Shown: positions 51,315 to 59,803 of the stretch, piece by piece
Numbering within the stretch: position 1 is the stretch's first letter
How the letters are laid out: each line of letters opens with the position of its first letter
Source: Sphingobacterium sp. B16(2022)
Lineage (GTDB): Bacteria; Bacteroidota; Bacteroidia; Sphingobacteriales; Sphingobacteriaceae
Length of the DNA: 64,000 bases
Direction of reading: 5' to 3'
NCBI RefSeq assembly: GCF_012030425.1
Contig: NZ_JAAUVN010000004.1
Location: 372,001-436,000 of the forward strand
The notes under the pieces: model-generated
Database searches by the model: none
What the model was told of the DNA's origin: nothing
The model's input: only the letters and a program-made list of their open reading frames with translations
Position numbers and translations under genes: made by a program

Positions 51315-52439
51315 TTAACCGATGTTATTTAACATAACTGGCATAACCAGCATTAAAATATCTTCATTTTCTTCTGCTACTGCTGGAATTAGCAAACCTG
51401 CACGATTGGCTGTACTCATTTCAATGACTACTTCTTCGCTAGCTAGATTGTTTAACATCTCCACTAAAAATTTAGCGTTGAAACCAATTTCCATATCTTC
51501 CCCTTCAAACTGACATCCTAAGCGCTCATGAGCTTCATTAGAAAAATCAAGATCTTCAGCAGAAATATTCAATTCACTACCTGAGATTTTCAAACGTACC
51601 TGATGCGTTGTTTTATTCGCAAAAATAACAACACGACGTAACGTATTTAAAAATAGTAAACGGTCAACAGTTAACTTATTTGGATTCACCTGCGGAATTA
51701 CAGCTTCGTAATCTGGGTAACGCTCATCAATCAAACGACAAATTAAATTGATGTTACCAAAACTAAAAAATGCATTTGTCGAATTATATTCAATCGAAAC
51801 ATTGATATCTTCTGATGGCAAAGATGATTTTAATAAAGACAATGCTTTTTTTGGAAGAATTAATGAAGCAGGCTTTTCTACGCCAATATCAGAACGTCTG
51901 TAGCGTACCAGTTTATGTGCATCTGTAGATACAAACGTTACGGCCTTATCTCCCAATTGAACTAACACACCTGACATTGCCGGTCTTAACTCATCATTAC
52001 TAACAGCAAATATTGTTTTACTAATTGCCTCTGCTAGTATTGGAGCAGGCATATGAACAGTATGCGCATTGTCAATTACTGGAATTTTAGGGAAATCCTC
52101 AGGATTCTCACCACTCAACTTATATTTACCGTCACCGGCACTGATCTCGATCGCTAGCGTATTATTATCAACAAAAAAAGCAACTGGTTGATCTGGTAAT
52201 GTTTTTAAGGTCTCTATTAAAATTTTAGAAGGCATCGCTACTTTTCCTTCTTCTTTAGCCTCAATTTGCAATGACGTAACCATGCTTGTCTGCAAATCTG
52301 TCGCAGATATTGTTAACGTATTGTCTTTTATTTCAAAAAGAAAGTTCTCTAAAATGGGTAGAACTGTACTACTACTTGAAGCGCCATTAATAGCTTGAAG
52401 TTGTTTTAATAAAATCGATGTGGATACTATAAATCTCAT
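51315..52439 (-). CDS. dnaN: DNA polymerase III sliding clamp (beta subunit)
   Basis: DnaN is the ring that tethers the replicative polymerase. The 374 residues start MRFIVSTSILLKQLQAINGA. The three clamp domains are visible by their repeated strands (LTISATDLQTSMVTSL, VTFVSTDAHKLVRYRRSDIG, LNISAEDLDFSNEAHERL). It ends AEENEDILMLVMPVMLNNIG, the usual clamp C-terminus. It lies 5.5 kb from dnaA and is divergent from the delta-prime gene. Confidence 0.98.
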   Translation of the reverse strand: MRFIVSTSILLKQLQAINGASSSSTVLPILENFLFEIKDNTLTISATDLQTSMVTSLQIEAKEEGKVAMPSKILIETLKTLPDQPVAFFVDNNTLAIEISAGDGKYKLSGENPEDFPKIPVIDNAHTVHMPAPILAEAISKTIFAVSNDELRPAMSGVLVQLGDKAVTFVSTDAHKLVRYRRSDIGVEKPASLILPKKALSLLKSSLPSEDINVSIEYNSTNAFFSFGNINLICRLIDERYPDYEAVIPQVNPNKLTVDRLLFLNTLRRVVIFANKTTHQVRLKISGSELNISAEDLDFSNEAHERLGCQFEGEDMEIGFNAKFLVEMLNNLASEEVVIEMSTANRAGLLIPAVAEENEDILMLVMPVMLNNIG

Positions 52440-52636
52440 TTCCTAAAATTATGAATTATATCTGCAATATTACGCAAAAGAATCTACATTTTTAGAAGGT
52501 GTATATCCAAATAGCGGAAAATTAACTGTATAAACTTTATCTTGCTACAGGTTAGTAAATAATTGAATTTCAATAAAATTGACATCATATATCCCATTTA
52601 TATTTTGAATATAAATAAATGCTGTCTATTATTTAT

Positions 52637-52644
52637 TACATTTG
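52637..52644 (+). promoter_or_regulatory. -7 box upstream of holB
   Basis: TACATTTG matches TAnnTTTG, 19 bases before the ATG at 52664. No TTG at normal spacing. Confidence 0.4.
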
Positions 52645-52663
52645 TATAGACTAGGAGTAGTAT

Positions 52664-53806
52664 ATGCAATTTAGGGATATTATTGGACATGATTTAGTTA
52701 AAACTCATCTGATCAGCACAGTTCGTGAAAACCGTGTGAGTCATGCGCAATTATTTCTTGGACCAGAAGGTTCTGGCTCACTAGCTTTAGCTTTAGCTTA
52801 CGCACAATTTATTAATTGCGAAAATAAAGCCGAGTTTGATAGTTGCGGTTTATGCTCATCCTGTAGGAAATATAATAAACTTATACATCCGGATCTGCAT
52901 TTTTCTTATCCTTTTATTGCGAAGCATAAGGAGGATAATGCTGCGACATTTATTGAGAATTGGCGAAAAGCATTTTTGAATAATCCGTACCTAAGTTTAG
53001 AAAATTGGCGACAACAACTTGATGCCGACAATAAGCAGGTTAACATCAATATTGCTGAAGCGCATGAAATAATCAAAAAATTAAGTTTAAAGTCTTTTGA
53101 GGCTGAATTTAAAGTTTTGATTATGTGGCTACCTGAATATTTAGAAAAAGAAGGTAACGCCTTATTAAAATTGATTGAGGAACCCCCAGAAAAAACATTG
53201 TTCCTTTTGGTGGCTGAAAATCAGAATAAAATATTAAACACGATTATTTCGAGAACACAGCTCGTTAAAATTAATAAATTGAGTCATCAAGCGATTACAT
53301 CGTATTTAATAGAAAATAAAAACCTCGAAGAATCTGAAGCAAGAGATATTGCTTTTATAGCTGACGGTAACGTACAGGAAGCTATAAATATGATCGATAC
53401 GCAGACAAACAACCATTTCAATTTATTGGTTAAATGGTTACGGCTTATTGTTCAGGATTCTGGTCTAAATATCATCAGCATTTGCGAGGAGGAATTGGCT
53501 AAATTAGGTCGTGAAAATCAAAAAACGTTTTTGATGTATGCTATTAATATCATGCGTCAAATTATTTTAATTAAACTCGATCTTTCAAACTTAGTATTTC
53601 TATCCGCGCATGAACTTGATTTTGTAAACAAGTTTGCTACTCATTATACCATCGAACAAATTGAAGAAACAATTAATTTGTTTGAAACAACACACTATAG
53701 TGTGGAAAGAAATGCAAATCCTAAAATATTATTTTTAGATTTATCTTTGCAATTAGTATTAATGTTTAAATACAAAACGTTTCCGAAAGGAACTCAATAT
53801 ATATAG
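52664..53806 (+). CDS. holB: DNA polymerase III subunit delta'
   Basis: Part of the clamp loader that opens the DnaN ring. The 380 residues start MQFRDIIGHDLVKTHLISTV. The P-loop is degenerate (GPEGSGSLALA, no Lys), as in delta-prime, which does not bind ATP. The zinc module C-x8-C-x2-C-x2-C is at about 50-66 (SCGLCSSCRKYNKLIHPDL). The arginine finger is in IISRTQLVKI (~197). KEGNALLKLIEEPPE is the usual helix. ricT follows after 6 bases, so they are co-transcribed. Confidence 0.93.
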   Translation: MQFRDIIGHDLVKTHLISTVRENRVSHAQLFLGPEGSGSLALALAYAQFINCENKAEFDSCGLCSSCRKYNKLIHPDLHFSYPFIAKHKEDNAATFIENWRKAFLNNPYLSLENWRQQLDADNKQVNINIAEAHEIIKKLSLKSFEAEFKVLIMWLPEYLEKEGNALLKLIEEPPEKTLFLLVAENQNKILNTIISRTQLVKINKLSHQAITSYLIENKNLEESEARDIAFIADGNVQEAINMIDTQTNNHFNLLVKWLRLIVQDSGLNIISICEEELAKLGRENQKTFLMYAINIMRQIILIKLDLSNLVFLSAHELDFVNKFATHYTIEQIEETINLFETTHYSVERNANPKILFLDLSLQLVLMFKYKTFPKGTQYI

Positions 53807-53812
53807 AAAACT

Positions 53813-55198
53813 ATGGGATGTGGCAGTTGCTCATCCGGCGGAGGTTGTGGAAGTACGACGACAGTGGGCGGTACTCCAGCAGGTTGCCAAAATAATGGCT
53901 CTTGCATGACTAGCGGATGTAATAAATTAGATGTATATGACTGGCTATCTGATATGGATATGCCATCCAACTATAAACCTTTTGACATTGTAGAAGTTCG
54001 ATTTAAGGGATCCCGAAAGGATTTCTTTGTCAATTCAGACAATCTATATTTAGAAATAGGTGAAATGGTTGCTGTAGAACCTACTACAGGCGGATATGAT
54101 ATAGGACACGTTTCTCTAACTGGCGAACTCGTTCGCTTACAGTTAAAGAAAAACAATGTAAGTTTAGAGAGTGTTACCAAAAAAATCTACCGTAAACCTA
54201 CTGAGGCCGATGTTGAAAAATTCAATATGGCAAAAGATCTGGAATGGGAGACGATGCATAAAGCGCGTAATTTAGCTTTAGAATTGGGACTTTCCATGAA
54301 AATTTCTGATGTAGATTATCAAGGTGATAAAACAAAGGCAACTTTCTACTATACAGCAGAAGGTCGTGTGGATTTCCGTGAGTTAATTAAAAGAATGGCG
54401 GAGTCATTCCGTATTCGAATAGAAATGCGACAGATTGGTATGAGACAAGAAGCAAGCCGCTTAGGTGGTATAGGTTCTTGTGGTCGCGAATTATGTTGTT
54501 CGACATGGTTAACAGATTTTAAAACTGTTTCAACTTCTGCAGCTAGATATCAAAATCTATCGCTTAATACGCTAAAATTAGCGGGTCAATGCGGTAAATT
54601 GAAGTGTTGCTTAAATTACGAATTGGATAGTTATATGGATGCTTTAAAGGATATTCCTAATAATGTAGACCGTATTGAAACTTTGAAAGGAAATGCATAT
54701 TTGCAAAAAACCGACATTTTCAAGAAAATGATGTGGTTCTCTTATCCTGGAGCTGAGAGTTGGATTGCACTTCCTGTGGATCAGGTCAAAGAACTAATCG
54801 AGAAGAATAAACAGGGCATTAAAGTTGAAGAGTTGATCACAACTGTTGATACTGAGATCAAAGAGGAAAAAATTGTTAATTATGATTACGAGAACGTAGT
54901 CGGTCAAGATAGCTTAACCCGTCTGGACGAAAAAAACAAAAGAAAAAGAAATAATAAAGGTAGATCCAAACCTAACAATCGTGCAAAAACTGTTGCGGAA
55001 CCTAATGTAAAAACGCAACCGGTAAAGCTAGAGAAACCGCAACAAAAGCAGGATAAAAATACAAAGGTTTTAAATGTAGACAAAACTACTGCTTCTGCCC
55101 AAAGTAAAGAAGGTACAGGAAGTAAGCCAAAAAGACGTTTCAATAAGAATCGAAATAATAGAAATAAAGGCAATAACACTGATCCTTCAGCTGAATAA
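53813..55198 (+). CDS. ricT: PSP1/RicT family protein with a Cys-rich N-terminus
   Basis: RicT (YaaT) in Bacillus forms an iron-sulfur-containing complex with RicA and RicF that acts in RNA maturation. Here 461 residues comprise three parts. A Gly/Cys-rich N-terminus has Cys 3, 6, 12, 25, 31 and 36. The PSP1 core carries FYYTAEGRVDFRELIKRMAE, SCGRELCCSTWLTD and CGKLKCCLNYELD. A Lys/Asn-rich disordered tail runs from ~365 on. Cluster ligation by the conserved CxxxxCC and CxxxxCC pairs is likely. The Bacillus protein lacks this Cys-rich extension as far as I recall. A perfect palindrome separates it from gldH. Confidence 0.88.
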   Translation: MGCGSCSSGGGCGSTTTVGGTPAGCQNNGSCMTSGCNKLDVYDWLSDMDMPSNYKPFDIVEVRFKGSRKDFFVNSDNLYLEIGEMVAVEPTTGGYDIGHVSLTGELVRLQLKKNNVSLESVTKKIYRKPTEADVEKFNMAKDLEWETMHKARNLALELGLSMKISDVDYQGDKTKATFYYTAEGRVDFRELIKRMAESFRIRIEMRQIGMRQEASRLGGIGSCGRELCCSTWLTDFKTVSTSAARYQNLSLNTLKLAGQCGKLKCCLNYELDSYMDALKDIPNNVDRIETLKGNAYLQKTDIFKKMMWFSYPGAESWIALPVDQVKELIEKNKQGIKVEELITTVDTEIKEEKIVNYDYENVVGQDSLTRLDEKNKRKRNNKGRSKPNNRAKTVAEPNVKTQPVKLEKPQQKQDKNTKVLNVDKTTASAQSKEGTGSKPKRRFNKNRNNRNKGNNTDPSAE

Positions 55199-55212
55199 TA
55201 AGTTATTGCATT

Positions 55213-55242
55213 AATTGGCGAGAATAGCTATTCTCGCCAATT
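55213..55242 (+). terminator. Perfect 30-bp palindrome after ricT
   Basis: 15-base arms with no spacer (AATTGGCGAGAATAG with its complement), followed by TTTTATAG. It probably attenuates read-through into gldH. Confidence 0.7.
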
Positions 55243-55260
55243 TTATAGACTTAAATAAGA

Positions 55261-55725
55261 ATGAAAAACAACGCGTTTCTAATTGGCTTTATAATGATAA
55301 TACTATTGGGTGCTTGCGATTCCAATACCATTATTGATAAAAATGTCAATATTAACAACAAAGAATGGCTCCATTCTGATAAACCAAGCTTTAACATACA
55401 TATTTCAGATATCTCTAAAAAATATGACGTTTGGTTAAATGTTCGACACACGGCAAAATACCCTTATTCTAACCTTTTTGTTTTAGTACATGAAAAAGGT
55501 CCCAAAACTAAAGAATACAGCTATAGAAAAGCGCTCAAATTAGCAGAAGCTGATGGAAAATGGACAGGAAAAAGCGCAGGTTCTTTATATACGCAGCGTA
55601 GCCTTATTCATCAAAATTATACGTTCCCAGATACCGGTATTTACCAATTCACTTTTGAACAGAATATGCGCGACAATCCGCTTGTAGAAATAAGTGACGT
55701 TGGATTAAATATTATGAGCAAATAA
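55261..55725 (+). CDS. gldH: Gliding motility lipoprotein GldH
   Basis: 154 residues with a lipoprotein signal (FLIGFIMIILLGACDSN, lipid Cys at ~19). The GldH fold is seen in FNIHISDISKKYDVWLNVRH, PYSNLFVLVHEKGPK, the LAEADGKWTGKSAGSLYTQR block, and NYTFPDTGIYQFTFEQNMRD. GldH is needed for gliding in Flavobacterium and is found even in many non-gliding Bacteroidota, where its role is unclear. It is followed by lpxK after one base. The ricT-gldH order is common in the phylum. Confidence 0.9.
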   Translation: MKNNAFLIGFIMIILLGACDSNTIIDKNVNINNKEWLHSDKPSFNIHISDISKKYDVWLNVRHTAKYPYSNLFVLVHEKGPKTKEYSYRKALKLAEADGKWTGKSAGSLYTQRSLIHQNYTFPDTGIYQFTFEQNMRDNPLVEISDVGLNIMSK

Positions 55726-55726
55726 A

Positions 55727-56782
55727 ATGAATTTTCTTCGATTACTATTATTCCCTTTTGCAATACTATACGGATTTATCATCTGGATCAGAAATCGATT
55801 ATTTGACCTCCAGATACTAAAATCTAAAACTTATTCCATACCGACTATCGTTGTTGGCAACCTTGCCATTGGAGGTACAGGAAAGAGTCCTATGACGGAG
55901 TTTATTATTAAAATCCTTAAAGATAAAAGATGTATCGCTACCTTGAGTCGGGGATATGGACGTAAAACCAAAGGTTTTAAATATGTTACCGTCTCTTCAA
56001 CTGCTGATGAAGTAGGTGACGAACCTTTACAATTCAAAAATAAATTTTCAGATATTACAGTTGCTGTTTGTGAAGACAGATGCTTAGGGGTTGAAACATT
56101 AATGGATAATCATGATGTTATTATTCTAGATGATGCTTTTCAGCACCGTAAGCTAAAACCTACATTTTCAATACTCTTATTCGATTATCATTCTTGCCTC
56201 AATCCCATGTTTGTACTTCCCATGGGTAATTTTAGAGATCTTCCAGGAGAATCTAAACGCGCAGATCTGATTATGGTTACAAAAACTCCTGCTTCAGTTA
56301 CGCTTCAAGAGAAAGCAATTATTAAAAGAAAACTAGAATGTAAAAGTGGTCTTTCAAATATTTTTTTCACTTCCATACACTACGGTGAGCTAGTATATCT
56401 GAATACAACTAGGATTGAAATGAACGCCAATACGACAGTATTATTACTTACAGGTATAGCGAACCCAAAACCTTTATTAGATTACCTTACAGGGCTTGTA
56501 AAAGGTATAGAGCATCTTGGTTTCTCTGATCACCATGCCTATACATCAAATGATATATTGACAGTCAAACAGAAGTTTAATCAGATCAAAAATCCTTTTA
56601 AATTAATTATAACTACAGAAAAGGATGCACAAAGAATCCGTACTCCTGAATACTTAGCTTTAGTAGAGAGCTTACCTATAGCTTACATTCCCATCGAAAT
56701 AGCATTTGAAGATCAGGAATATCGAAATATTATTGAACAACAACTTCTATCTATCTGTGACAGAAGTGTTAATGAATCTTAA
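55727..56782 (+). CDS. lpxK: Tetraacyldisaccharide 4'-kinase
   Basis: LpxK phosphorylates the lipid A disaccharide at the 4' position on the inner membrane. The 351 residues open with a membrane-associated helix (FLRLLLFPFAILYGFIIWIR). Walker A is VVGNLAIGGTGKSPMTEFII (~42-61), and GYGRKTKGF plus VGDEPLQFK follow. The catalytic acidic motif DDAFQHRKL is at ~136-144. Standard length. It is co-transcribed with gldH (1-base gap). No other lipid A genes are adjacent. Confidence 0.95.
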   Translation: MNFLRLLLFPFAILYGFIIWIRNRLFDLQILKSKTYSIPTIVVGNLAIGGTGKSPMTEFIIKILKDKRCIATLSRGYGRKTKGFKYVTVSSTADEVGDEPLQFKNKFSDITVAVCEDRCLGVETLMDNHDVIILDDAFQHRKLKPTFSILLFDYHSCLNPMFVLPMGNFRDLPGESKRADLIMVTKTPASVTLQEKAIIKRKLECKSGLSNIFFTSIHYGELVYLNTTRIEMNANTTVLLLTGIANPKPLLDYLTGLVKGIEHLGFSDHHAYTSNDILTVKQKFNQIKNPFKLIITTEKDAQRIRTPEYLALVESLPIAYIPIEIAFEDQEYRNIIEQQLLSICDRSVNES

Positions 56783-56877
56783 ATTTTCACATCACTTAAA
56801 CTTTACTAAATATCATTTGTCTTCTTATTGGCGACTAAACTAGTTGACATAAAAAATAAGTAAACTAATAAAATGAT

Positions 56878-57264
56878 ATGAAAAATTTAAAATCAAGTTT
56901 AATGGGAGCTTTTATGTTATTGGCTGTAACAGCTATGGCACAAGAGAGACAACGTAATGGTGGTCAGCAGCGATCTCCTGAAGACCAAGCTAAAAATATG
57001 GTAGAAAGATTAGATAAGCAATTAAAATTATCACAAAATCAAAAAGATTCAATCTATGTATATAGCTTGGAACTGTCCAAAAAGCAACAAGATATTTTTA
57101 AGAATACAGATGACCGTAAAGCAGCTTTCGAAAAATTGCAACCTCTTCGTTCTTCAACCGACGTAAAAATCAAATCATTTTTAAATGCTGAACAAAGTAA
57201 ATCTTACGACGCATTACAAAAAGAAATGCTAGAACGTAGGCAACAAAGACAAAAATCAAACTAA
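56878..57264 (+). CDS. LTxxQ-type (Spy/CpxP-like) periplasmic protein, copy 1
   Basis: 128 residues with a signal peptide (ending AMAQ, ~21), then a Gln/Arg/Gly linker and an all-helical, charged domain. LSQNQKDSIYVYSLELSKKQ and LNAEQSKSYDALQKEMLERR resemble the LTxxQ repeats of Spy/CpxP chaperones. I read these as weak matches. It shares the pattern with the next gene, so the two are probably ancient duplicates. It has its own terminator. Confidence 0.6.
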   Translation: MKNLKSSLMGAFMLLAVTAMAQERQRNGGQQRSPEDQAKNMVERLDKQLKLSQNQKDSIYVYSLELSKKQQDIFKNTDDRKAAFEKLQPLRSSTDVKIKSFLNAEQSKSYDALQKEMLERRQQRQKSN

Positions 57265-57283
57265 TTTGATTATAATTATTGAC

Positions 57284-57317
57284 AAAAGGTTCAACTTCAC
57301 GGTTGAACCTTTTTTTA
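57284..57317 (+). terminator. Terminator after LTxxQ copy 1
   Basis: 12-bp stem (AAAAGGTTCAAC with its complement), six-base loop, seven T. Confidence 0.9.
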
Positions 57318-57460
57318 TTAAAAACTGATTTTCAATAACTTAAAACGTTAATTTTGTTAAAACTTTGTTAAAGTAACAGATTTGATACAATAAAAAGCAG
57401 TAGTTTTTAGTTTTAGTAGTAGAATTTAAGAATTGAATATTTACACTAAAAATAACAGTC

Positions 57461-57868
57461 ATGAAAAAATTATTTTTAACAGGGATCGGGTTTTTATTAG
57501 CACTCAGTTTAACATTTGCCCAACAAGCTAGTCCAGAAGAAACAGCTACTCAGGTAACGACGGAATTAACGCAAAAATTAAGTTTGACAGACGAGCAGAA
57601 AACTGCCGCTTATACAATTACGCTAGATCAGGCAAAAGCTGAGGCTGCTTTACTGCAGGATACTACGGCTACTAAAGAAGTATTAACAGAACAATTTACT
57701 AAATTACAAGCTGATGCAGATGCAAAGGTTGATGCATTACTAACAGAGGATCAAAAAGAATTATTCAAAAAAGTGGTGGCAGAAAGACCTGCTAAAGTTA
57801 TTCCAGAAGTAGCACCTAAGCCGGTCAAGGAAGAGCAAAAAGAAAATACAGAAGAAACAACACAATAG
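57461..57868 (+). CDS. LTxxQ-type (Spy/CpxP-like) periplasmic protein, copy 2
   Basis: 135 residues with a signal peptide (ending TFAQ, ~21). The helical domain shows LSLTDEQKTAAYTITLDQAK and the terminal LLTEDQKELFKKVVAERPAK, the two LTxxQ-like hairpin motifs. It is more acidic than copy 1 and has a Pro/Lys/Glu tail (~110-135). The nearest equivalent in the window is the previous gene, with the same order of signal, helix and second LT-x-Q helix. It ends in a perfect palindromic terminator. Confidence 0.6.
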   Translation: MKKLFLTGIGFLLALSLTFAQQASPEETATQVTTELTQKLSLTDEQKTAAYTITLDQAKAEAALLQDTTATKEVLTEQFTKLQADADAKVDALLTEDQKELFKKVVAERPAKVIPEVAPKPVKEEQKENTEETTQ

Positions 57869-57906
57869 TATAAGAGCTTGTTCATAAACGTTATCCAATT
57901 TGGATA

Positions 57907-57938
57907 AAAAAAGGGATTCTAATTAGAATCCCTTTTTT
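57907..57938. terminator. Bidirectional terminator, perfect palindrome
   Basis: 16-base arms with no spacer (AAAAAAGGGATTCTAA with its complement), between the convergent LTxxQ gene and dnaA. Confidence 0.9.
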
Positions 57939-57965
57939 GTCTTATATCTTTATGTATGGATGATA

Positions 57966-59390
57966 TTAAGCTTTTAGCTTTTTCATAATATCATTTACAT
58001 ACGTTTTAAACTTCTTATCTGTCTCAATTAGATCTTCTACTGTCTGACAAGCATAAATTACCGTAGAGTGGTCGCGACCACCGAAGAATGAACCAATTGT
58101 TTTCAATGACGATTTTGTATGGTTCTTAGCCAGATACATTGAAATCTGTCTAGCTTGTACGATTTCTCTTTTACGAACTTTAGATTTAACCATTTCTACT
58201 GGAACTTCAAAATACTCACAAACGAGCTTTTGAATAAATTCCATTGAAATTTCCTTATGCGTGTTTTTAACAAAGTTCTTAAGCATTGATTTAGCTAGAT
58301 TTAAATCAATCTCTTTTTTATTTAATGTTGACTGCGCTAATAAAGAAACCATAGCTCCTTCTAGTTCACGAACACTGTTGTCAATTTGATTTGCAACATA
58401 TTCTACAACATTTTCTGGTAATTCAATTCCATCAGAATACATTTTCTTTTTCAAAATAGCCATTCTTGTTTCCAAATCTGGAATTTGAATATCAGCAGAA
58501 AGACCCCATTTGAAACGGCTTAATAAACGTTCTTCTAATCCTGCTAAATCTTTAGGAGCTTTATCAGATGTTAAGATTACTTGTTTTCCAGACTGATGCA
58601 AATGATTGAAAATATGGAAAAATATATCTTGTGTTTTCTCTTTACCAGCGAAGTTATGTACATCATCCATGATGATCACATCCATTGCCTGATAAAAATT
58701 CACAAAATCATTAATGGTATTATTTTTAAGTGAATCTACGAATTGTTGGCAAAATTTCTCACAAGAAACATAGATCACCAACTTATCTGGTAGATTTCTT
58801 TTGATTTCATTACCGATAGCTTGTGCTAAGTGAGTCTTTCCTAGTCCTACAGCTCCATAAATCATCAATGGGTTGAATGAGGTACCTCCAGGTTTATTTG
58901 CCACAGCAAAGCCCGCAGATCTCGCCAAACGGTTACACTCGCCTTCAATAAAATTATCAAAGGTGTAATTTTGATTTAATTGAGGATCAACCTGTAGTTT
59001 CTTTAATCCTGGTATTACAAATGGATTCTTGATATCTTTATTTAAAGATACAGGAACAGGTATAGATTGTTTCTTACCTTCTGCACCATTGCCATTGGAA
59101 GGGATATTTGTTGTATAAGGAATTGAAGCTGATGACTTCTCAACCACGATATTGTATTCCAACCTACCAAGCTCACCTAAAAACTTTTTAACAGTCTTAC
59201 GAAGGATACCAACATAGTGCTCCTCCAACCATTCGTAAAAAAATAAACTAGGTACTTGAATAGTCAAAACGTCACCCTCCAAACGTACTGCTTTCACAGG
59301 CTCAAACCAGGTTTTAAAACTTTGCGCTGGTATATTGTCTTTGATGATTGCAAGACAATTATTCCAAACACTTGTACTCGTTTTTTCCAT
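57966..59390 (-). CDS. dnaA: Chromosomal replication initiator DnaA
   Basis: DnaA binds DnaA boxes and melts the origin. The 474 residues contain an N-terminal interaction domain (1-~95), a linker, an AAA+ domain with Walker A MIYGAVGLGKTHLAQAIG (~172-189), Walker B VIIMDDVHNFAG, and sensor SRFKWGL. The C-terminal helix-turn-helix carries the DnaA signature GSFFGGRDHSTVIYACQTVE. Nothing is co-transcribed with it. dnaN is 5.5 kb away in the same direction. The AT-rich sequence upstream holds one DnaA-box-like site. Confidence 0.98.
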   Translation of the reverse strand: MEKTSTSVWNNCLAIIKDNIPAQSFKTWFEPVKAVRLEGDVLTIQVPSLFFYEWLEEHYVGILRKTVKKFLGELGRLEYNIVVEKSSASIPYTTNIPSNGNGAEGKKQSIPVPVSLNKDIKNPFVIPGLKKLQVDPQLNQNYTFDNFIEGECNRLARSAGFAVANKPGGTSFNPLMIYGAVGLGKTHLAQAIGNEIKRNLPDKLVIYVSCEKFCQQFVDSLKNNTINDFVNFYQAMDVIIMDDVHNFAGKEKTQDIFFHIFNHLHQSGKQVILTSDKAPKDLAGLEERLLSRFKWGLSADIQIPDLETRMAILKKKMYSDGIELPENVVEYVANQIDNSVRELEGAMVSLLAQSTLNKKEIDLNLAKSMLKNFVKNTHKEISMEFIQKLVCEYFEVPVEMVKSKVRKREIVQARQISMYLAKNHTKSSLKTIGSFFGGRDHSTVIYACQTVEDLIETDKKFKTYVNDIMKKLKA

Positions 59391-59745
59391 TCTAAAATTC
59401 TTAATAAGTTGATTTCCAATAAGCGACCAAAAAAATGTTGATAACTTTCTCTTAAGACGAAGATGACAAAAAAAAATCAGCTAAAAAACTAAAATTTAAA
59501 ATTAATTTAAATTCATTATTAATCAACTAGTTACATTAAAAAAATCGCTTTTTTTTGCAACTAATTTTAGCCTTATTTTTTTTTATTAACATTCCAAATT
59601 TTTTGTTATTTTTTTTAAAAAAAAGTAGTTTTTGGTCTATAATTCATGCAATATTCCATCCGTATAACGTTGCAAAATAATGATCGAATCTAGTAAACTA
59701 TAAAAAAGGGAACTGCTGCCGGATGAATCTTTATAAAGTTAAACA
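59391..59745. other. AT-rich intergenic region between dnaA and dxs
   Basis: About 355 bp, very AT-rich, with long A and T runs between 59461 and 59640. It contains one DnaA-box-like 9-mer. No gene, tRNA or clear promoter is visible. It could be part of an origin or only the dnaA regulatory region. Confidence 0.5.
59436..59444. promoter_or_regulatory. DnaA-box-like 9-mer
   Basis: TGTTGATAA, the complement of TTATCAACA, differs at one position from the consensus TTATCCACA. It lies 46 bases before the dnaA ATG. A single site suits autoregulation better than a full origin. Confidence 0.35.
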
Positions 59746-59783
59746 AAAAAAGAGGAATCATGATGATATGATTCCTCTTTTTT
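59746..59783 (-). terminator. Terminator of dxs
   Basis: 16-bp perfect stem (AAAAAAGAGGAATCAT with its complement), six-base loop, T run on the minus strand. Confidence 0.9.
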
Positions 59784-59803
59784 ATTTTTTTTACCAAACG
59801 AAT

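Noticed and set aside
54904..55179. 91-codon Leu/Phe-rich frame that looks like a membrane protein
   Set aside because: It is the reverse of the Lys/Asn-rich tail of RicT; the apparent hydrophobicity comes from reversed AAA/AAG codons.
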